34,042 bases of DNA. It comes from Planctomycetaceae bacterium (GTDB taxonomy: Bacteria > Planctomycetota > Planctomycetia > Planctomycetales > Planctomycetaceae). The stretch is from positions 1 to 34,042 of the forward strand of contig JAKFVC010000096.1 of the NCBI GenBank assembly GCA_021732415.1, in the 5' to 3' direction. Both the position numbers and the translations under genes were made by a program. Under the pieces are notes generated by a model, which worked only from the letters and a program-made list of their open reading frames with translations, was not told where the DNA came from and searched no databases. Below are positions 1-9,900 of the stretch, in pieces (position 1 is the first letter of the stretch; the number at the start of each line of letters is the position of its first letter).

Positions 1-33
1 CCCCTCTCCCCGGAGTACCGGGGCGAGGGGAGC
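1..33. repeat. GC-rich hairpin repeat, family H, left copy
   Basis: A compact palindrome: the arm CCCCTCTCCCCGG is followed by AGTA and then CCGGGGCGAGGGG, with one mismatch between the arms. The reverse complement matches 34003-34035 at 31 of 33 positions, so the two window ends carry inverted copies of one element. It is probably a dispersed intergenic repeat. Confidence 0.8.
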
Positions 34-104
34 GGGGACTTGGCGCGGAGCGCGATTGTTTGATCCGATACTCCCACGATGCTCCTAATCCAACTTTGGA
101 TTGA

Positions 105-2594
105 ATGTTGAAGCCGAATACCATGATTCTCAATCGAACACATACCTTCGCAATCCCGACGTTGCTGCTCCTAGGCATGACGTCATTCGCACTCACCCAG
201 GAACCTGGCATCGATCGAACTCCTGCCGGGCCGGTCAGTGTCTCGCCCGCGGCTGTGCGGCTGATTCATCAGCGGCAGGGGCAGTCGTTGCTTGTCATGG
301 GACGCACGTCCGAAGGGATCTCGCTCGATCTGACCGGGGACGCGAAGTACCAGATGGTCGACCCGACGATTGCCGTCATCGAGAATGGCGTCGTGCGGCC
401 CTTGAAGTCGGGTGAGACGAAGATCACAGTTGCTATCGCGGGGCAAACCTTGGAGATCCCCGTCAAGGTGGAGATTCCCGCCGTCGATCCGCGGTACAGC
501 TTCCGCCACGAAGTCATGCCGGTCCTGTCGAAGGCGGGCTGCAATATGGGAGCCTGCCATGGGTACTCGCTGGGCAAGGGGGGCTTCAAGCTTTCTCTGC
601 GCGGAGCCAATGCGACTCAGGACCACGAAGCCATTTTCAACGATGCCTTTGGGCGGCGTGTCAGTCTGCTCGATCCGGCCAAGAGCCTGCTCATCCAGAA
701 GCCGGCTGGGGAAGTTCCGCATCGCGGAGGGACTCGGTTCCCGCGGAATGGCCTGCTGCATGAGATCTTGTTGAAGTGGGTCAGCGAAGGGGCGAAGGGA
801 GATCTCGATAACAAGGCCGAAGTGGATCATGTCAGTGTCTCGCCCGAGCGGTTCGTGATTGAACCCGGGATGAAGCACCGGCTGCAGTTGATCGCCCATT
901 ACACCGACGGCACCACGCGCGACGTTACGCGGCTGGCGATCTTCACGGTCAATACCGAAGGGGTGGCTGAGGTCGATGACAACGGCCTGGTCACGGGTGG
1001 GGGCTTCGGAGAATCGGCGGTCGTGGCTCGGTTTGAACGTAAATTTGCGGCTTCGCGGTTAATCGTCTTGAAACGTAGCCCCGGCTTCCAACCCACTCCG
1101 GTCCCGCAAGATCACTTCATTGATCAGCATGTCATTACAAAACTTAATGACCTCAAGGTTCATCCTTCTGACTTGGCCACCGATGAAGAATATCTACGCC
1201 GCATTTACCTCGACCTGATCGGAATTCAGCCGACTCCGGATGAGCTGCGAGCCTTCCTGGTCGATACGAATTCCTCCAAGCGAACGATGGTCATCGATGC
1301 GCTATTTGCCCGCCCTGAGTTTGTCGATCACTGGTCACTGAAATGGGGCGATCTGTTCCAGAACTCACGCACCCGCAGCAATGAACCCGCTGTGTATGCC
1401 TTCCGGGAATGGGTCCGTAGTGGTGTCGCGGCGAACTTGCCGCTCGACGAGTTCACGCGGCAATTACTGACCAGCCGCGGCGGAGTCGGCGACAATCCGG
1501 CCAGCACGTTCTTCGCCATCAGCAAGGATACGAATGAGACATCCGAACGCGTCGCCCAGGTCTTTTGCGGCGTCCGCATGCTGTGTGCCCGCTGCCATCC
1601 GCACCCGATGGAGAACTGGACTCAGGAAGACTACTACGGTCTCAACAGTTTTTTTAATCAGGTGAGTGTTAAGGCCGATCCACGACTGGTGGGCATTCAG
1701 AATCCGCGCTCCGTCGTACTACAGATGGCCGCCCCCTTCGCGGTCAACCCTCGTACCAGCAGTGCGCAGCCGCCGCGCTACCTGGGCGGTGGCGAACCGG
1801 CGCCAGTCCCCGATGTCGATCGCCGGATCGATTTCGCCCGCTGGCTGACGGCCAAGGAAAACCCGCATTTTGCCCGCAGCCTGGCGAATCGCTTCTGGAG
1901 CTACTTCTTCCAGCGCGGCATCATCGATCCGGTTGACGATCTGCGAACGACCAATCCGCCCATCAATCCCGAGTTGCTCGAGGCCTTAACCAAGGACTTC
2001 ATCGATCACAACTTTGACATCCGGCATCTGATGCGCAGCATTGTGACCTCGCGCACCTATCAACGCAGCAGCGTCCCCAATGCGTCCAACATCCATGATA
2101 CGCTGAACTTCTCGCACGCGATCCCACGCCGAATCCCCGCCGAGGCACTGCTCGATTCGCTGGTGCAGGCCACAGGCGTTCGCGAGAACTTCGGCGGTGC
2201 TCCAGCCGGCTTCAGTGCGGCTCAGTTGCCCGACGCCGACGTGACGAGTGATTTCCTCGCTCTGTTCGGCAAGCCGCAGCGGATGGAAGCCTGCGAATGC
2301 GAACGCGACAACGATTCCAACATGCTGCAAGCCCTGCACCTGATCAACGGCAATTCCATTCTGCGACGGGTCACCGATCCGAGTGGCCGGGTCATGCAGT
2401 TGATCAATCAGAAGCTGCCGGATGACGCCCTGGTCGAAGAGCTCTATCTGTGGTCATTGGTCCGCCGGCCGACCCCCAAGGAGCTGGAAGTCGCGAAGCA
2501 GCATTTTGCGGCCTACGGAGCTGATCGAGCCGGGGCCGCCCAAGACTTGATGTGGGCGATATTGAATAGCCGGGATTTCCTGCTGCTGCATTAA
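105..2594 (+). CDS. Secreted DUF1549/DUF1553 protein with bacterial Ig-like (BIG2) domains
   Basis: 829 aa. It begins with a short basic stretch and a hydrophobic segment (about residues 8-27), a likely Sec signal peptide. BIG2-like beta domains lie at about 40-125 and 235-325. Between them is CNMGACH (146-152), a variant cysteine/histidine motif that recurs in planctomycete cytochrome-like proteins. DUF1549 (about 340-545) contains CARCHPHP (494-501), which includes CxxCH. DUF1553 follows to the C-terminus. Family knowledge: these large extracytoplasmic proteins are abundant in Planctomycetota, often pair with DUF1501 proteins, and have no settled biochemical role; haem binding is a prediction. 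No DUF1501 gene follows here, because the next gene is convergent. ATG 105 and ATG 123 are both possible starts, and neither has a strong Shine-Dalgarno sequence. Family assignment is firm; function is unknown. Confidence 0.9.
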   Translation: MLKPNTMILNRTHTFAIPTLLLLGMTSFALTQEPGIDRTPAGPVSVSPAAVRLIHQRQGQSLLVMGRTSEGISLDLTGDAKYQMVDPTIAVIENGVVRPLKSGETKITVAIAGQTLEIPVKVEIPAVDPRYSFRHEVMPVLSKAGCNMGACHGYSLGKGGFKLSLRGANATQDHEAIFNDAFGRRVSLLDPAKSLLIQKPAGEVPHRGGTRFPRNGLLHEILLKWVSEGAKGDLDNKAEVDHVSVSPERFVIEPGMKHRLQLIAHYTDGTTRDVTRLAIFTVNTEGVAEVDDNGLVTGGGFGESAVVARFERKFAASRLIVLKRSPGFQPTPVPQDHFIDQHVITKLNDLKVHPSDLATDEEYLRRIYLDLIGIQPTPDELRAFLVDTNSSKRTMVIDALFARPEFVDHWSLKWGDLFQNSRTRSNEPAVYAFREWVRSGVAANLPLDEFTRQLLTSRGGVGDNPASTFFAISKDTNETSERVAQVFCGVRMLCARCHPHPMENWTQEDYYGLNSFFNQVSVKADPRLVGIQNPRSVVLQMAAPFAVNPRTSSAQPPRYLGGGEPAPVPDVDRRIDFARWLTAKENPHFARSLANRFWSYFFQRGIIDPVDDLRTTNPPINPELLEALTKDFIDHNFDIRHLMRSIVTSRTYQRSSVPNASNIHDTLNFSHAIPRRIPAEALLDSLVQATGVRENFGGAPAGFSAAQLPDADVTSDFLALFGKPQRMEACECERDNDSNMLQALHLINGNSILRRVTDPSGRVMQLINQKLPDDALVEELYLWSLVRRPTPKELEVAKQHFAAYGADRAGAAQDLMWAILNSRDFLLLH

Positions 2595-2598
2595 GAGT

Positions 2599-2716
2599 GG
2601 GAGGGCGAGGCTCCCGCCGAGCCTAAAGCGAGCTTTAGCTCGGAGTCCGCCGTTCGATGCCTCCGGCGGACGCCGACCTGCGGTCGTGTTAGGCTCGGCG
2701 GGAGCCTCGCCCTCCC
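2599..2716. repeat. Long inverted repeat, family B, copy 1
   Basis: The left arm begins GGGAGGGCGAGGCTCCCGCC and the right arm is its near-perfect reverse complement, ending CCTCGCCCTCCC. The element fills the gap between two convergent genes, so the transcript could act as a bidirectional terminator. A second copy at 6712-6862 shares roughly the last 60 bases almost exactly. Confidence 0.88.
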
Positions 2717-2720
2717 AACC

Positions 2721-5054
2721 CTACGGCTTCTTGCGGCTTGGATGCGACTCGACCACAATCTTGTCCATATCCAGCGGGGTCCGGGACAGATACACGTGAT
2801 CCAGATACGCCGGTTGATCATCGGACGATCCGAACGAAATCCCGGTCAGATTGAAATCGCCCCAGTCGCCGACCAGATCCCTCGTCACGACGACCCATTC
2901 GGTCGGCAGCCGTTCTTCCATGCGACGTGCGCCCTTGTGAGAGCGTTCCCCCGTGCCGGCGTCGTAGCGGTAGGTCTGACGTTCCACGGCGGTCATCTCT
3001 TCACCCCAACGACCGTCGGTGGCGAGCTGCAGACAGACGGGTGTCCCCATTTGTTTCCGCCAGACGAATCGCAGGAAACGGTATTCGCCCAGCTTCGGTT
3101 GAGTTCGAATGGCGACCGGTTCGGAAAACATCACTGAATTCCCGACTTCACCTTTCACAACCTTCAACGATACCGTTCCGGTATACGCGTCGCTATGACT
3201 CAGTTGTGCCTCGCCTTCACCCTGGCGCAACAGCGTCAGGATCTTGGGATCGTCTTCGAACACTGGCAACAACCCGGGCAGGCGGTCTGAGAATGACACC
3301 GATCGCCAATCCACCAGGGCTTGTGGACCACCGGCCATCTGGCTGATTTCCAACTGCACTTGCTGTCCGCGGTAGGCATCGAGATTGACCATGATCGGAT
3401 CAGGTTCGACCACCGAATTCCGTACGGGGATGTCGAAATCTCCGACACTCTGGCCGTTCACCCGCACCTGCAAATGGACAGGTGTGGTACGATCCTGGAA
3501 GCGACTCGCTCCGAGCGCCAGGTAGGTATTCTGCGGCCCGACTTTGAACTCGCGCGAGATCGTCAGGAACGGGACTCGCGACGCGATTTCCGTGATGAAC
3601 CGTGCATCACGGTCTTCGAAGGACTGCCAGCGGTTCTTGAACAAGAATGGCCCGGTCACGGCATCAGTCACCGTCCAGCCTTCCCACGGAATCAACTGGC
3701 GCACCATTGTGGCGCGGATCTCGTTCTGCAGTACGTTGCTATCGACCCGCAGCACGGGCTCCAGCCAATCGAGGGAATCGCGAATATCAAACGGATCGGC
3801 ACCGCTGGGTCGCTCGGCGACGGCGGCGTCTGCGGTCAGGACGATCCCCGGCTGCCCGACGATGCTCAGTTCTCCCGTATCGGCAACCAGACCTGATCCG
3901 ATCAGCAGCTCAGTCTGAAACAGGGGCTGATTGAGATTCGACGAAGTATAAATCTTCCCCCTTGCGCAGCCGCCGGAGCCAATGCAACGGTCCAGGCCAA
4001 TCCGCGTGCGTAGCGTCAAAGCTCCCGGGGGCAGCTTGTACTCCAATTCGTGCTGAGCCTGCACACCCAGCCCCCAGCCATATTCCTGCCCACCCGATTG
4101 CAACGGACCAGACTGGACATTGCGATCCCGCTGCCAGGCCCAGCCATTGCTGAGACCCGGCAGGTGAGTGCTGCGAACGGGCTCCAGAAACGTCAGCGGA
4201 ACTTCATTGGGGGCGAAGAACCGGCGCGTGCGGATCAAGCGATGATTGACCCACAACGGGTCGATGCTCCACGCAGGCTGGATCAGATGCCACCAGGCAT
4301 TGGGGTCATTGGCATTGCCATGGGGCCGAGCTTGAAATCGCTCGCTGGAAGCCGTCGCCCGCAAGCCCTGCTGCGTCTCCCACTGAAACAATCGCACGTT
4401 GGCAGCGGGGCTGGTATACGCCAGTTGTTCGACATAGGCGGTCCAGTTGTCGACCGCGGGCATATGGATCTCAGCCACGTCGTGAAACGGCACTTCCTGG
4501 GTCGACTGTTCGAGCAACAGAAACGCCGACGCCGAATTCCATCGGATCGACCGAAACGTGATCCGGCGGCCGTCGACATAGAAGAGATTACCCGGCTCAT
4601 AGGTCTCGGTGGAGCGTTTCTGCCAGACGACTCGCCGTACCCAGCGGGTGAGGACCCGGAGCGGAGACGGCGGCTGGACGCCGGGGAAATTCCAAGCCTG
4701 GCGATCCAGGAGCAAGTGCGGGGGGAGGCGATTGTATTTCGACTCCAGCCCACTGCCGGCGCCAAACACGGCACCCGGTAAACGGTCACCGCCGAAGAAT
4801 TCGACGAACGCTGTCGGAGTGGCGGCCACCTTCAGCGACGTATCGATGACCCAGCGGGCCGGATTGTTCTGATCGAACAGCGGCTTGTTATTGAGGACCG
4901 GCTGGGCGTTACTGTCGTGCCAGTTACGGAGCTCATCCCCGTTGGTACGAGTACCGTCGGTGAATTCGGCCTGGAAACGCTGTTCGTCGGCCTGTACGCT
5001 GGCGGCGAGAAGCAACCAGCAAAGCAGGAACTGGAAGCAATGACTGCGGGTCAT
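2721..5054 (-). CDS. Secreted NPCBM-type carbohydrate-binding-like protein
   Basis: 777 aa from the ATG at 5054; a GTG two codons upstream (5060) is an alternative. The N-terminus (MTRSHCFQFLLCWLLLAA) is a clear signal peptide ending near VQADE. The N-terminal region contains short motifs (LNNKPLFD, WVIDTS) typical of planctomycete secreted proteins. The middle (about 310-460) resembles NPCBM/NEW2 domains: YGWGLGVQAQHELEYKLP, then FRTRIGLD-like and GCARGKIYTSS segments. The C-terminal third is beta-rich with further jelly-roll-like features. I see no glycosidase active site. Inference: an extracytoplasmic or surface glycan-binding protein. Its stop lies 4 bases past repeat B, tail-to-tail with the DUF1549 gene. 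The FAD oxidoreductase gene upstream on the same strand is about 100 bases away, so co-transcription is possible. Confidence 0.75.
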   Translation of the reverse strand: MTRSHCFQFLLCWLLLAASVQADEQRFQAEFTDGTRTNGDELRNWHDSNAQPVLNNKPLFDQNNPARWVIDTSLKVAATPTAFVEFFGGDRLPGAVFGAGSGLESKYNRLPPHLLLDRQAWNFPGVQPPSPLRVLTRWVRRVVWQKRSTETYEPGNLFYVDGRRITFRSIRWNSASAFLLLEQSTQEVPFHDVAEIHMPAVDNWTAYVEQLAYTSPAANVRLFQWETQQGLRATASSERFQARPHGNANDPNAWWHLIQPAWSIDPLWVNHRLIRTRRFFAPNEVPLTFLEPVRSTHLPGLSNGWAWQRDRNVQSGPLQSGGQEYGWGLGVQAQHELEYKLPPGALTLRTRIGLDRCIGSGGCARGKIYTSSNLNQPLFQTELLIGSGLVADTGELSIVGQPGIVLTADAAVAERPSGADPFDIRDSLDWLEPVLRVDSNVLQNEIRATMVRQLIPWEGWTVTDAVTGPFLFKNRWQSFEDRDARFITEIASRVPFLTISREFKVGPQNTYLALGASRFQDRTTPVHLQVRVNGQSVGDFDIPVRNSVVEPDPIMVNLDAYRGQQVQLEISQMAGGPQALVDWRSVSFSDRLPGLLPVFEDDPKILTLLRQGEGEAQLSHSDAYTGTVSLKVVKGEVGNSVMFSEPVAIRTQPKLGEYRFLRFVWRKQMGTPVCLQLATDGRWGEEMTAVERQTYRYDAGTGERSHKGARRMEERLPTEWVVVTRDLVGDWGDFNLTGISFGSSDDQPAYLDHVYLSRTPLDMDKIVVESHPSRKKP

Positions 5055-5156
5055 ATGCACCGATCTTCAAACAGTATTCGGAATGGTCAACTCACGTGGA
5101 CTCTATTCTGAAGACATTTGCGGCCAAACACCACCCCGGATGCGGTCGTGGACTCG

Positions 5157-6563
5157 CTACGACTTCGCTGGCGTTTCCCGCAGCAAGTGCAGATTGGCGA
5201 TCGTGATCCCCGAGAGCATCGAACCGATGATTCCCAAATACCCTTGATCCGTTCCGCATAGGAACAAGTTTTCCAGATGCGTCTCACCAGTCATCCGCTT
5301 GTGTGGTGCACCGTACACGCAGCCGTTGATATGGCTGGTGAAGCGTTGAATGGTCCGCGGCGTGAAGACATCCGTATCGAGAACATGCGGACGAAAATCA
5401 GGCGTGTGCTTCAAGCCGGACTCGAGGATTTTCTGACCCCAGATTTCCTTCTCGGCCGCATACTGATCATCCGGTAGATTGAGCCAATACCTGTGATTGG
5501 CGAGTGCCGTGATACGCATACAGCCTTCTTTGAGCGGCTGTTCGTACTCGAAATTGTTCGGTGAGCAGATGATGCCGCTGCGCAGGTCACACGGTTCCTC
5601 GGGATTTTCGTAGAGGAACTCGGGGGTATCGTTGTAGAAGATGATCGTGTCGTGATGCCCCAACTCAGCAGGCTGTTTGTCGATCACGAAAATCGTCTCG
5701 ACGAACGAAATATCGCCTGGTTCAGTGCCGGGACCATTGACCGTTTCCGGAGCCGTTTCGGGGCCGCACATCCGCAGTGTCTCGGCGAGACCCGCGGACG
5801 AGACCACATTGCGGGCTTCCAGGAACTCACCACTTTCCAGCAGGACGCCCGTCGTCCGGTTTCCATCTGAGACGATTTGCTTGACGCTTGCCCGTAGCTT
5901 CAGTTCGCCGCCACATTCGCGGTACTTGCGAATCACATTCTTCATGATCAACCGCACGCCATCGTACGGGCGGCCGAAGCCTTGTTCGAAGATGCTCTTG
6001 AACATCACAACGAACTGATTGAAATCCATGTCGCGCGGCACCGCGCTGCCGTAGAACATCAACGGACAGAACAGCATGTCGATCAACAGTCGGTCGCTGA
6101 TGATCTCGCCGAGCACCTGCCGGGCCGAAGCCTGGGACTGCAAAAGATTCAGTTCGTCGTGAGTATCAATGCGCTCCACCAGTTTTCGGAAATTCTCGCG
6201 CTGGGCGGGGAACGCCGCGCCGACTTGTTCCTCGAACAGAGCAAAATCGTTCGTAAACTTCAGTTCGACGCCGGGGAAGATAATCCGCGATTGAGTCTGC
6301 GGGCAGAGATCAAAATCGTCCCATCGCAGACGGAGCTGCCGCAGCAACTTGCTGAGCGGCCCGGTCTTGGTTCCCGGCTTGGCATAATTCGTCACGGCAT
6401 GCAGGCCGACGTCATAATCGCGATGCCGCAAACGATAGAACGAATTCAATCCGCCAATCGTGTAATGCCGCTCGAGGATGCAGACCTTCTGACCAAAGTA
6501 GGCCAGACGAATGCCTGCGGCCAGACCTGACAGCCCGGCGCCAATAATCAACGTATCGTACAT
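5157..6563 (-). CDS. Phytoene desaturase/CrtISO-like FAD-dependent oxidoreductase
   Basis: 468 aa from the ATG at 6563. This start places the Rossmann FAD motif (IIGAGLSGLAAG) at residues 6-17, as the family requires. The open frame runs upstream to 6788, but that extension translates intergenic repeat B and is rejected. An acidic residue ends the second strand (CILERH), followed by GGLNSFYR. The C-terminus carries the FAD-contacting motif LCGTDQGYLGIIGSMLSG. Family knowledge: COG1233 enzymes desaturate or isomerise carotenoids or saturate retinol, with FAD as cofactor. No carotenoid synthesis genes (crtB, crtE) are nearby, so the substrate is unknown. It may be co-transcribed with the downstream NPCBM gene. 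No strong Shine-Dalgarno precedes the ATG. Confidence 0.85.
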   Translation of the reverse strand: MYDTLIIGAGLSGLAAGIRLAYFGQKVCILERHYTIGGLNSFYRLRHRDYDVGLHAVTNYAKPGTKTGPLSKLLRQLRLRWDDFDLCPQTQSRIIFPGVELKFTNDFALFEEQVGAAFPAQRENFRKLVERIDTHDELNLLQSQASARQVLGEIISDRLLIDMLFCPLMFYGSAVPRDMDFNQFVVMFKSIFEQGFGRPYDGVRLIMKNVIRKYRECGGELKLRASVKQIVSDGNRTTGVLLESGEFLEARNVVSSAGLAETLRMCGPETAPETVNGPGTEPGDISFVETIFVIDKQPAELGHHDTIIFYNDTPEFLYENPEEPCDLRSGIICSPNNFEYEQPLKEGCMRITALANHRYWLNLPDDQYAAEKEIWGQKILESGLKHTPDFRPHVLDTDVFTPRTIQRFTSHINGCVYGAPHKRMTGETHLENLFLCGTDQGYLGIIGSMLSGITIANLHLLRETPAKS

Positions 6564-6711
6564 GCGGAAAGTTGCGCCAGAAAAGTTGCCGCTGAGAAAT
6601 CTCAGGGCACGCGGGGTAGTGGGGACAAATCCAAGTCGCACATATTGTAGCAGGGGCGAAACGGCGCTCAATTCACAATCCGCCCCGGTGGTTAGGTCCT
6701 TAGGTCCGGGC

Positions 6712-6862
6712 TGATGGGAGGGCGAGGGACCCAGAGGGTACCCCGCCGAGCCTAATACGAGCTTTAGCTCGGCGACCGCCGGAGGCATGGTTATTGAAAT
6801 GCCTCCGGCGGACGCCGACCTGCGGTCGTATTAAGCTCGGCGGGAGCCTCGCCCTCCCATCA
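6712..6862. repeat. Long inverted repeat, family B, copy 2
   Basis: Outer arms TGATGGGAGGGCGAGG and CCTCGCCCTCCCATCA are exact complements. An inner stretch (GCCTCCGGCGGACGCCGACC and onward) matches copy 1 at 2599-2716. The left arm carries a small extra segment (CCCAGAGGGTA) absent from copy 1. It lies between divergent genes, so it cannot serve mainly as a terminator here. Confidence 0.88.
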
Positions 6863-6972
6863 GGTAAGTCCGCCGACACGTGAAGTACATCACTCGCGCT
6901 GTTAAGATACTCCTGCCTGCCTGAGTTGCGCTCACTCCTGAGGAACCATCTGGAATTTTCATCACAGAACTT

Positions 6973-6977
6973 AAGGA
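6973..6977 (+). promoter_or_regulatory. Ribosome binding site AAGGA for the haem-binding dehydrogenase
   Basis: AAGGA lies 6 bases before the ATG at 6984 and supports that start. Confidence 0.7.
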
Positions 6978-6983
6978 CTGAAG

Positions 6984-9900
6984 ATGCTGCGAGCCCTGTG
7001 GCTGCTGACTGTGCTGGTGTGTGGATCATGGATCGTATCGCAAGTGCCGGCTGCTGATCCGCCCAAGGATACCGCCGATAAGGATTTCTCCGCGGAGCTC
7101 CCCAAGATTCCTGGTAAGTCGCCCGAAGATTCCTTGAAATCCATGCGGTTGAAAGCCGGCTTTCACGCTGAAATCGTCGCGAGCGAGCCGCTGATTCGAT
7201 CCCCGATGGGAATGGACTTCGACGAATCCGGCCGGGCGTTTGTCGTCGAGTTGCCCGAGTACAACCAATACGGCAGCCAGAAACCGCACGGCCAAGGCGC
7301 GATCAAGCTGCTGGAAGATACCGACGGCGACGGGCAATACGACAAGGCCACGCCGTTTGTGGAGGACCTCAACTATCCCACCGCGGTCGCCTGCTGGGAC
7401 GGCGGAATTCTGGTCGGTGCGGCACCTGACATTTTTTTCTGCAAGGATACCAACGGCGACGGCAAGGCTGACGTTCGCCGCAAGCTGTTTACCGGATTCG
7501 GACAGGATAAGGCGGGCGAAGGGATGCTCAATTCCTTCCGCTGGCGGTTCGACAATCGATTCCACATTCCGACTGGTCTCGATGGGGGCGAGATCGTCCC
7601 CGTTGCGGATCCCGCCCCTCCTGATTCTGCTGCCGCCAAAACGATCAACGCCCGCGGACAACATCTCTTACTGGAACCGCGCAACATGACGCTGACCGCG
7701 ACGAGCGGCGGCGGACAGCATGGGATGAGTCTCGATGACTGGAATCTGCGAGGCTTTGTGTGCGGCAACAGCGAACCCGTCCACTTGATGATGTATGACG
7801 GACGATATCTCTCGCGGAATCCGTACCTGCAGGCTCCGGCGGCGGCCATTAACATCGCTCCGGATGGCAAGTTCACGAAGCTCATGCGCATCAGCGGTCT
7901 CGAACCTTGGCGCGTGCTGCGGACGCGGTTGCGCAGTAAAGGTGTTATTCCGGGTTCAGATGAAGGAGGCTCGCCGTCGGGGTTCTTTACTGGCGCGACG
8001 GGCATCACCGTTTATCGTGGTGATGCGTGGCCGGCGGAATTTCGCGGACAAGTCTTTGTCGGCGAGGTCGCCAATAATCTCGTCTATCGCGCTCGGCTGG
8101 AAGCGGCAGGCGTAGGACTGACCGCGCATCGAGCTGATCCGGATGCCGAATTCCTGGCCTCGAGCGACAACTGGTTCCGGCCGGTGCAGTTCGCCAATGC
8201 TCCCGATGGGACTTTGTATGTCATTGATATGTATCGTGAGCTGATCGAAGGGGCGGCGTTTCTGGCTCCGCAGATCTTGAAGCATATGGATGTCAGCGCG
8301 GGGATTGATAAGGGACGCATTTATCGGATTGCCCCCGATGGTTTCAAGTTCCCAAAGACTCCGCGGCTGGGTGACTTGCCGACAGTGGAATTGGTGAAAC
8401 TTCTCGAACATTCCAACGTCTGGCACCGCGATACGGCGTCGCGGCTGATCTACCATCGTCAGGATCGAGCGGCCGTTGCACCCATGCGGACCTTGGCGGA
8501 AACATCCACCTCACCGCTGGCTCGTGTGATGGCGCTGTACTCGTTGCAGGGGCTGTCGGCTCTGGAACCTGCCGTGGTTGTCAATGCGTTGAAAGCGACC
8601 GAACCGAAGGCTCGTGAGCACGCTCTGAAGTTAGCGGAATCGTTTGTTGACCAAGCCGAGGTGCGCGATGCTGTCCCGGCATTGGCCGATGATGCCGATC
8701 TGCGAGTCCGCTATCAGACGGCGTTCACCCTGGGTGCATTTACCGGAGAACCGGCCACCAACGCATTGGCCAAACTGGCCGTACGTGACGGTGCAGACAC
8801 GTGGATGCAACTGGCAATCCTGAGTTCCATTGGCAATCGCCGCGGCGAATTTCTGGCGACATTGTTGCGAGACCGCGAGGGGCTCAAGGCGGCTCATGTG
8901 CGGAACTTGCTCGGCACCGTCGCGTCGCAAATTGGGGCGGCCGACGTCAAGAACGACATGGCCATCTTCCTGCAGCAACTGGAGACTTTGTCGACCGATG
9001 CCGCGGATAAAGCACTCGCCGCAGATCTCGTCAAGAACCTGGTCAGTAAGCAGCCGTCGATTCGCGAATTGTTTAGCGGAGCGGCCGGAGGCAAGGCCAA
9101 GGAACTAATCGCCGCGATGATCCGCGACGCCCAAGTGGTGGCTCGTGACGCCGCAAAAATGCCAGCTGATCGGGCGGCCGCAGTGCGGACTCTGGCCACC
9201 GCACCTTTTGCGGACAACAAGGATCTGTTTGCGGAACTGTTGCAATCGCGACAGCCGCAACCGGTGCAGGCCGCTGTGCTGGAAACGCTGGCCAGGTTTG
9301 ACACTGTCGAGGTCCCGCCGTTGATCGTTGCCGTCTGGTCGTCGCAGACTCCGCAACTACGTTCGACATCGGTGGAGACGCTCTTCTCGCGACCGCAATG
9401 GATCACGGCCTTCCTGGATGCGGTCGAGAAGGAGTCTATTGCCCGCGCGGATCTGGACCCGGCCCGCATCTCGCTGCTGCAGAAACATCAGGAAGAATCG
9501 ATTCGCAATCGTGCAATAAAACTGTTTGCCGGGACCGGATTGGCTCGACGTCAAGAAGTTGTGGATGCCTATCAGAAGGCATTGGAGATGAAAGGTGACA
9601 TCGATCGCGGCCGGGTCCTCTTCCGTAAAACGTGTGCGGCGTGCCATAAGCTGGAAGGGTTTGGGGAATCGATCGGTGCCGACTTGAATGCCATTCGCGA
9701 CCGAGGCAACGCCGCCGTGTTGTTGAACGTTCTGGATCCGAATCGCGAGGTCAAACCGCAGTTCTTGAGCTACGTCGTGGTCCTCGAAAGTGGTCGTACA
9801 TTGACCGGCATGATTGCTGCGGAAACCGCCAACAGCCTCACGCTGCGGAGGGCTGATAATACGACGGAGACCGTGCTGCGAGTGGACATCGACGAGCTGA

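Larger units (their letters stand above)
6564..6983. other. 420-base divergent intergenic region
   Basis: It separates the start of the FAD oxidoreductase (-) from the start of the haem-binding dehydrogenase (+), so it must hold both promoters. Family B repeat copy 2 (6712-6862) takes up the middle. I see no convincing -35/-10 pair in the rest and no small gene. Confidence 0.6.

Noticed and set aside
4050-4781. 243-codon plus-strand open frame
   Set aside because: It lies antisense to the secreted NPCBM gene and shows no domain or signal.
6564-6788. 75-residue N-terminal extension of the FAD oxidoreductase
   Set aside because: It would translate intergenic repeat B and push the FAD-binding motif away from the N-terminus.
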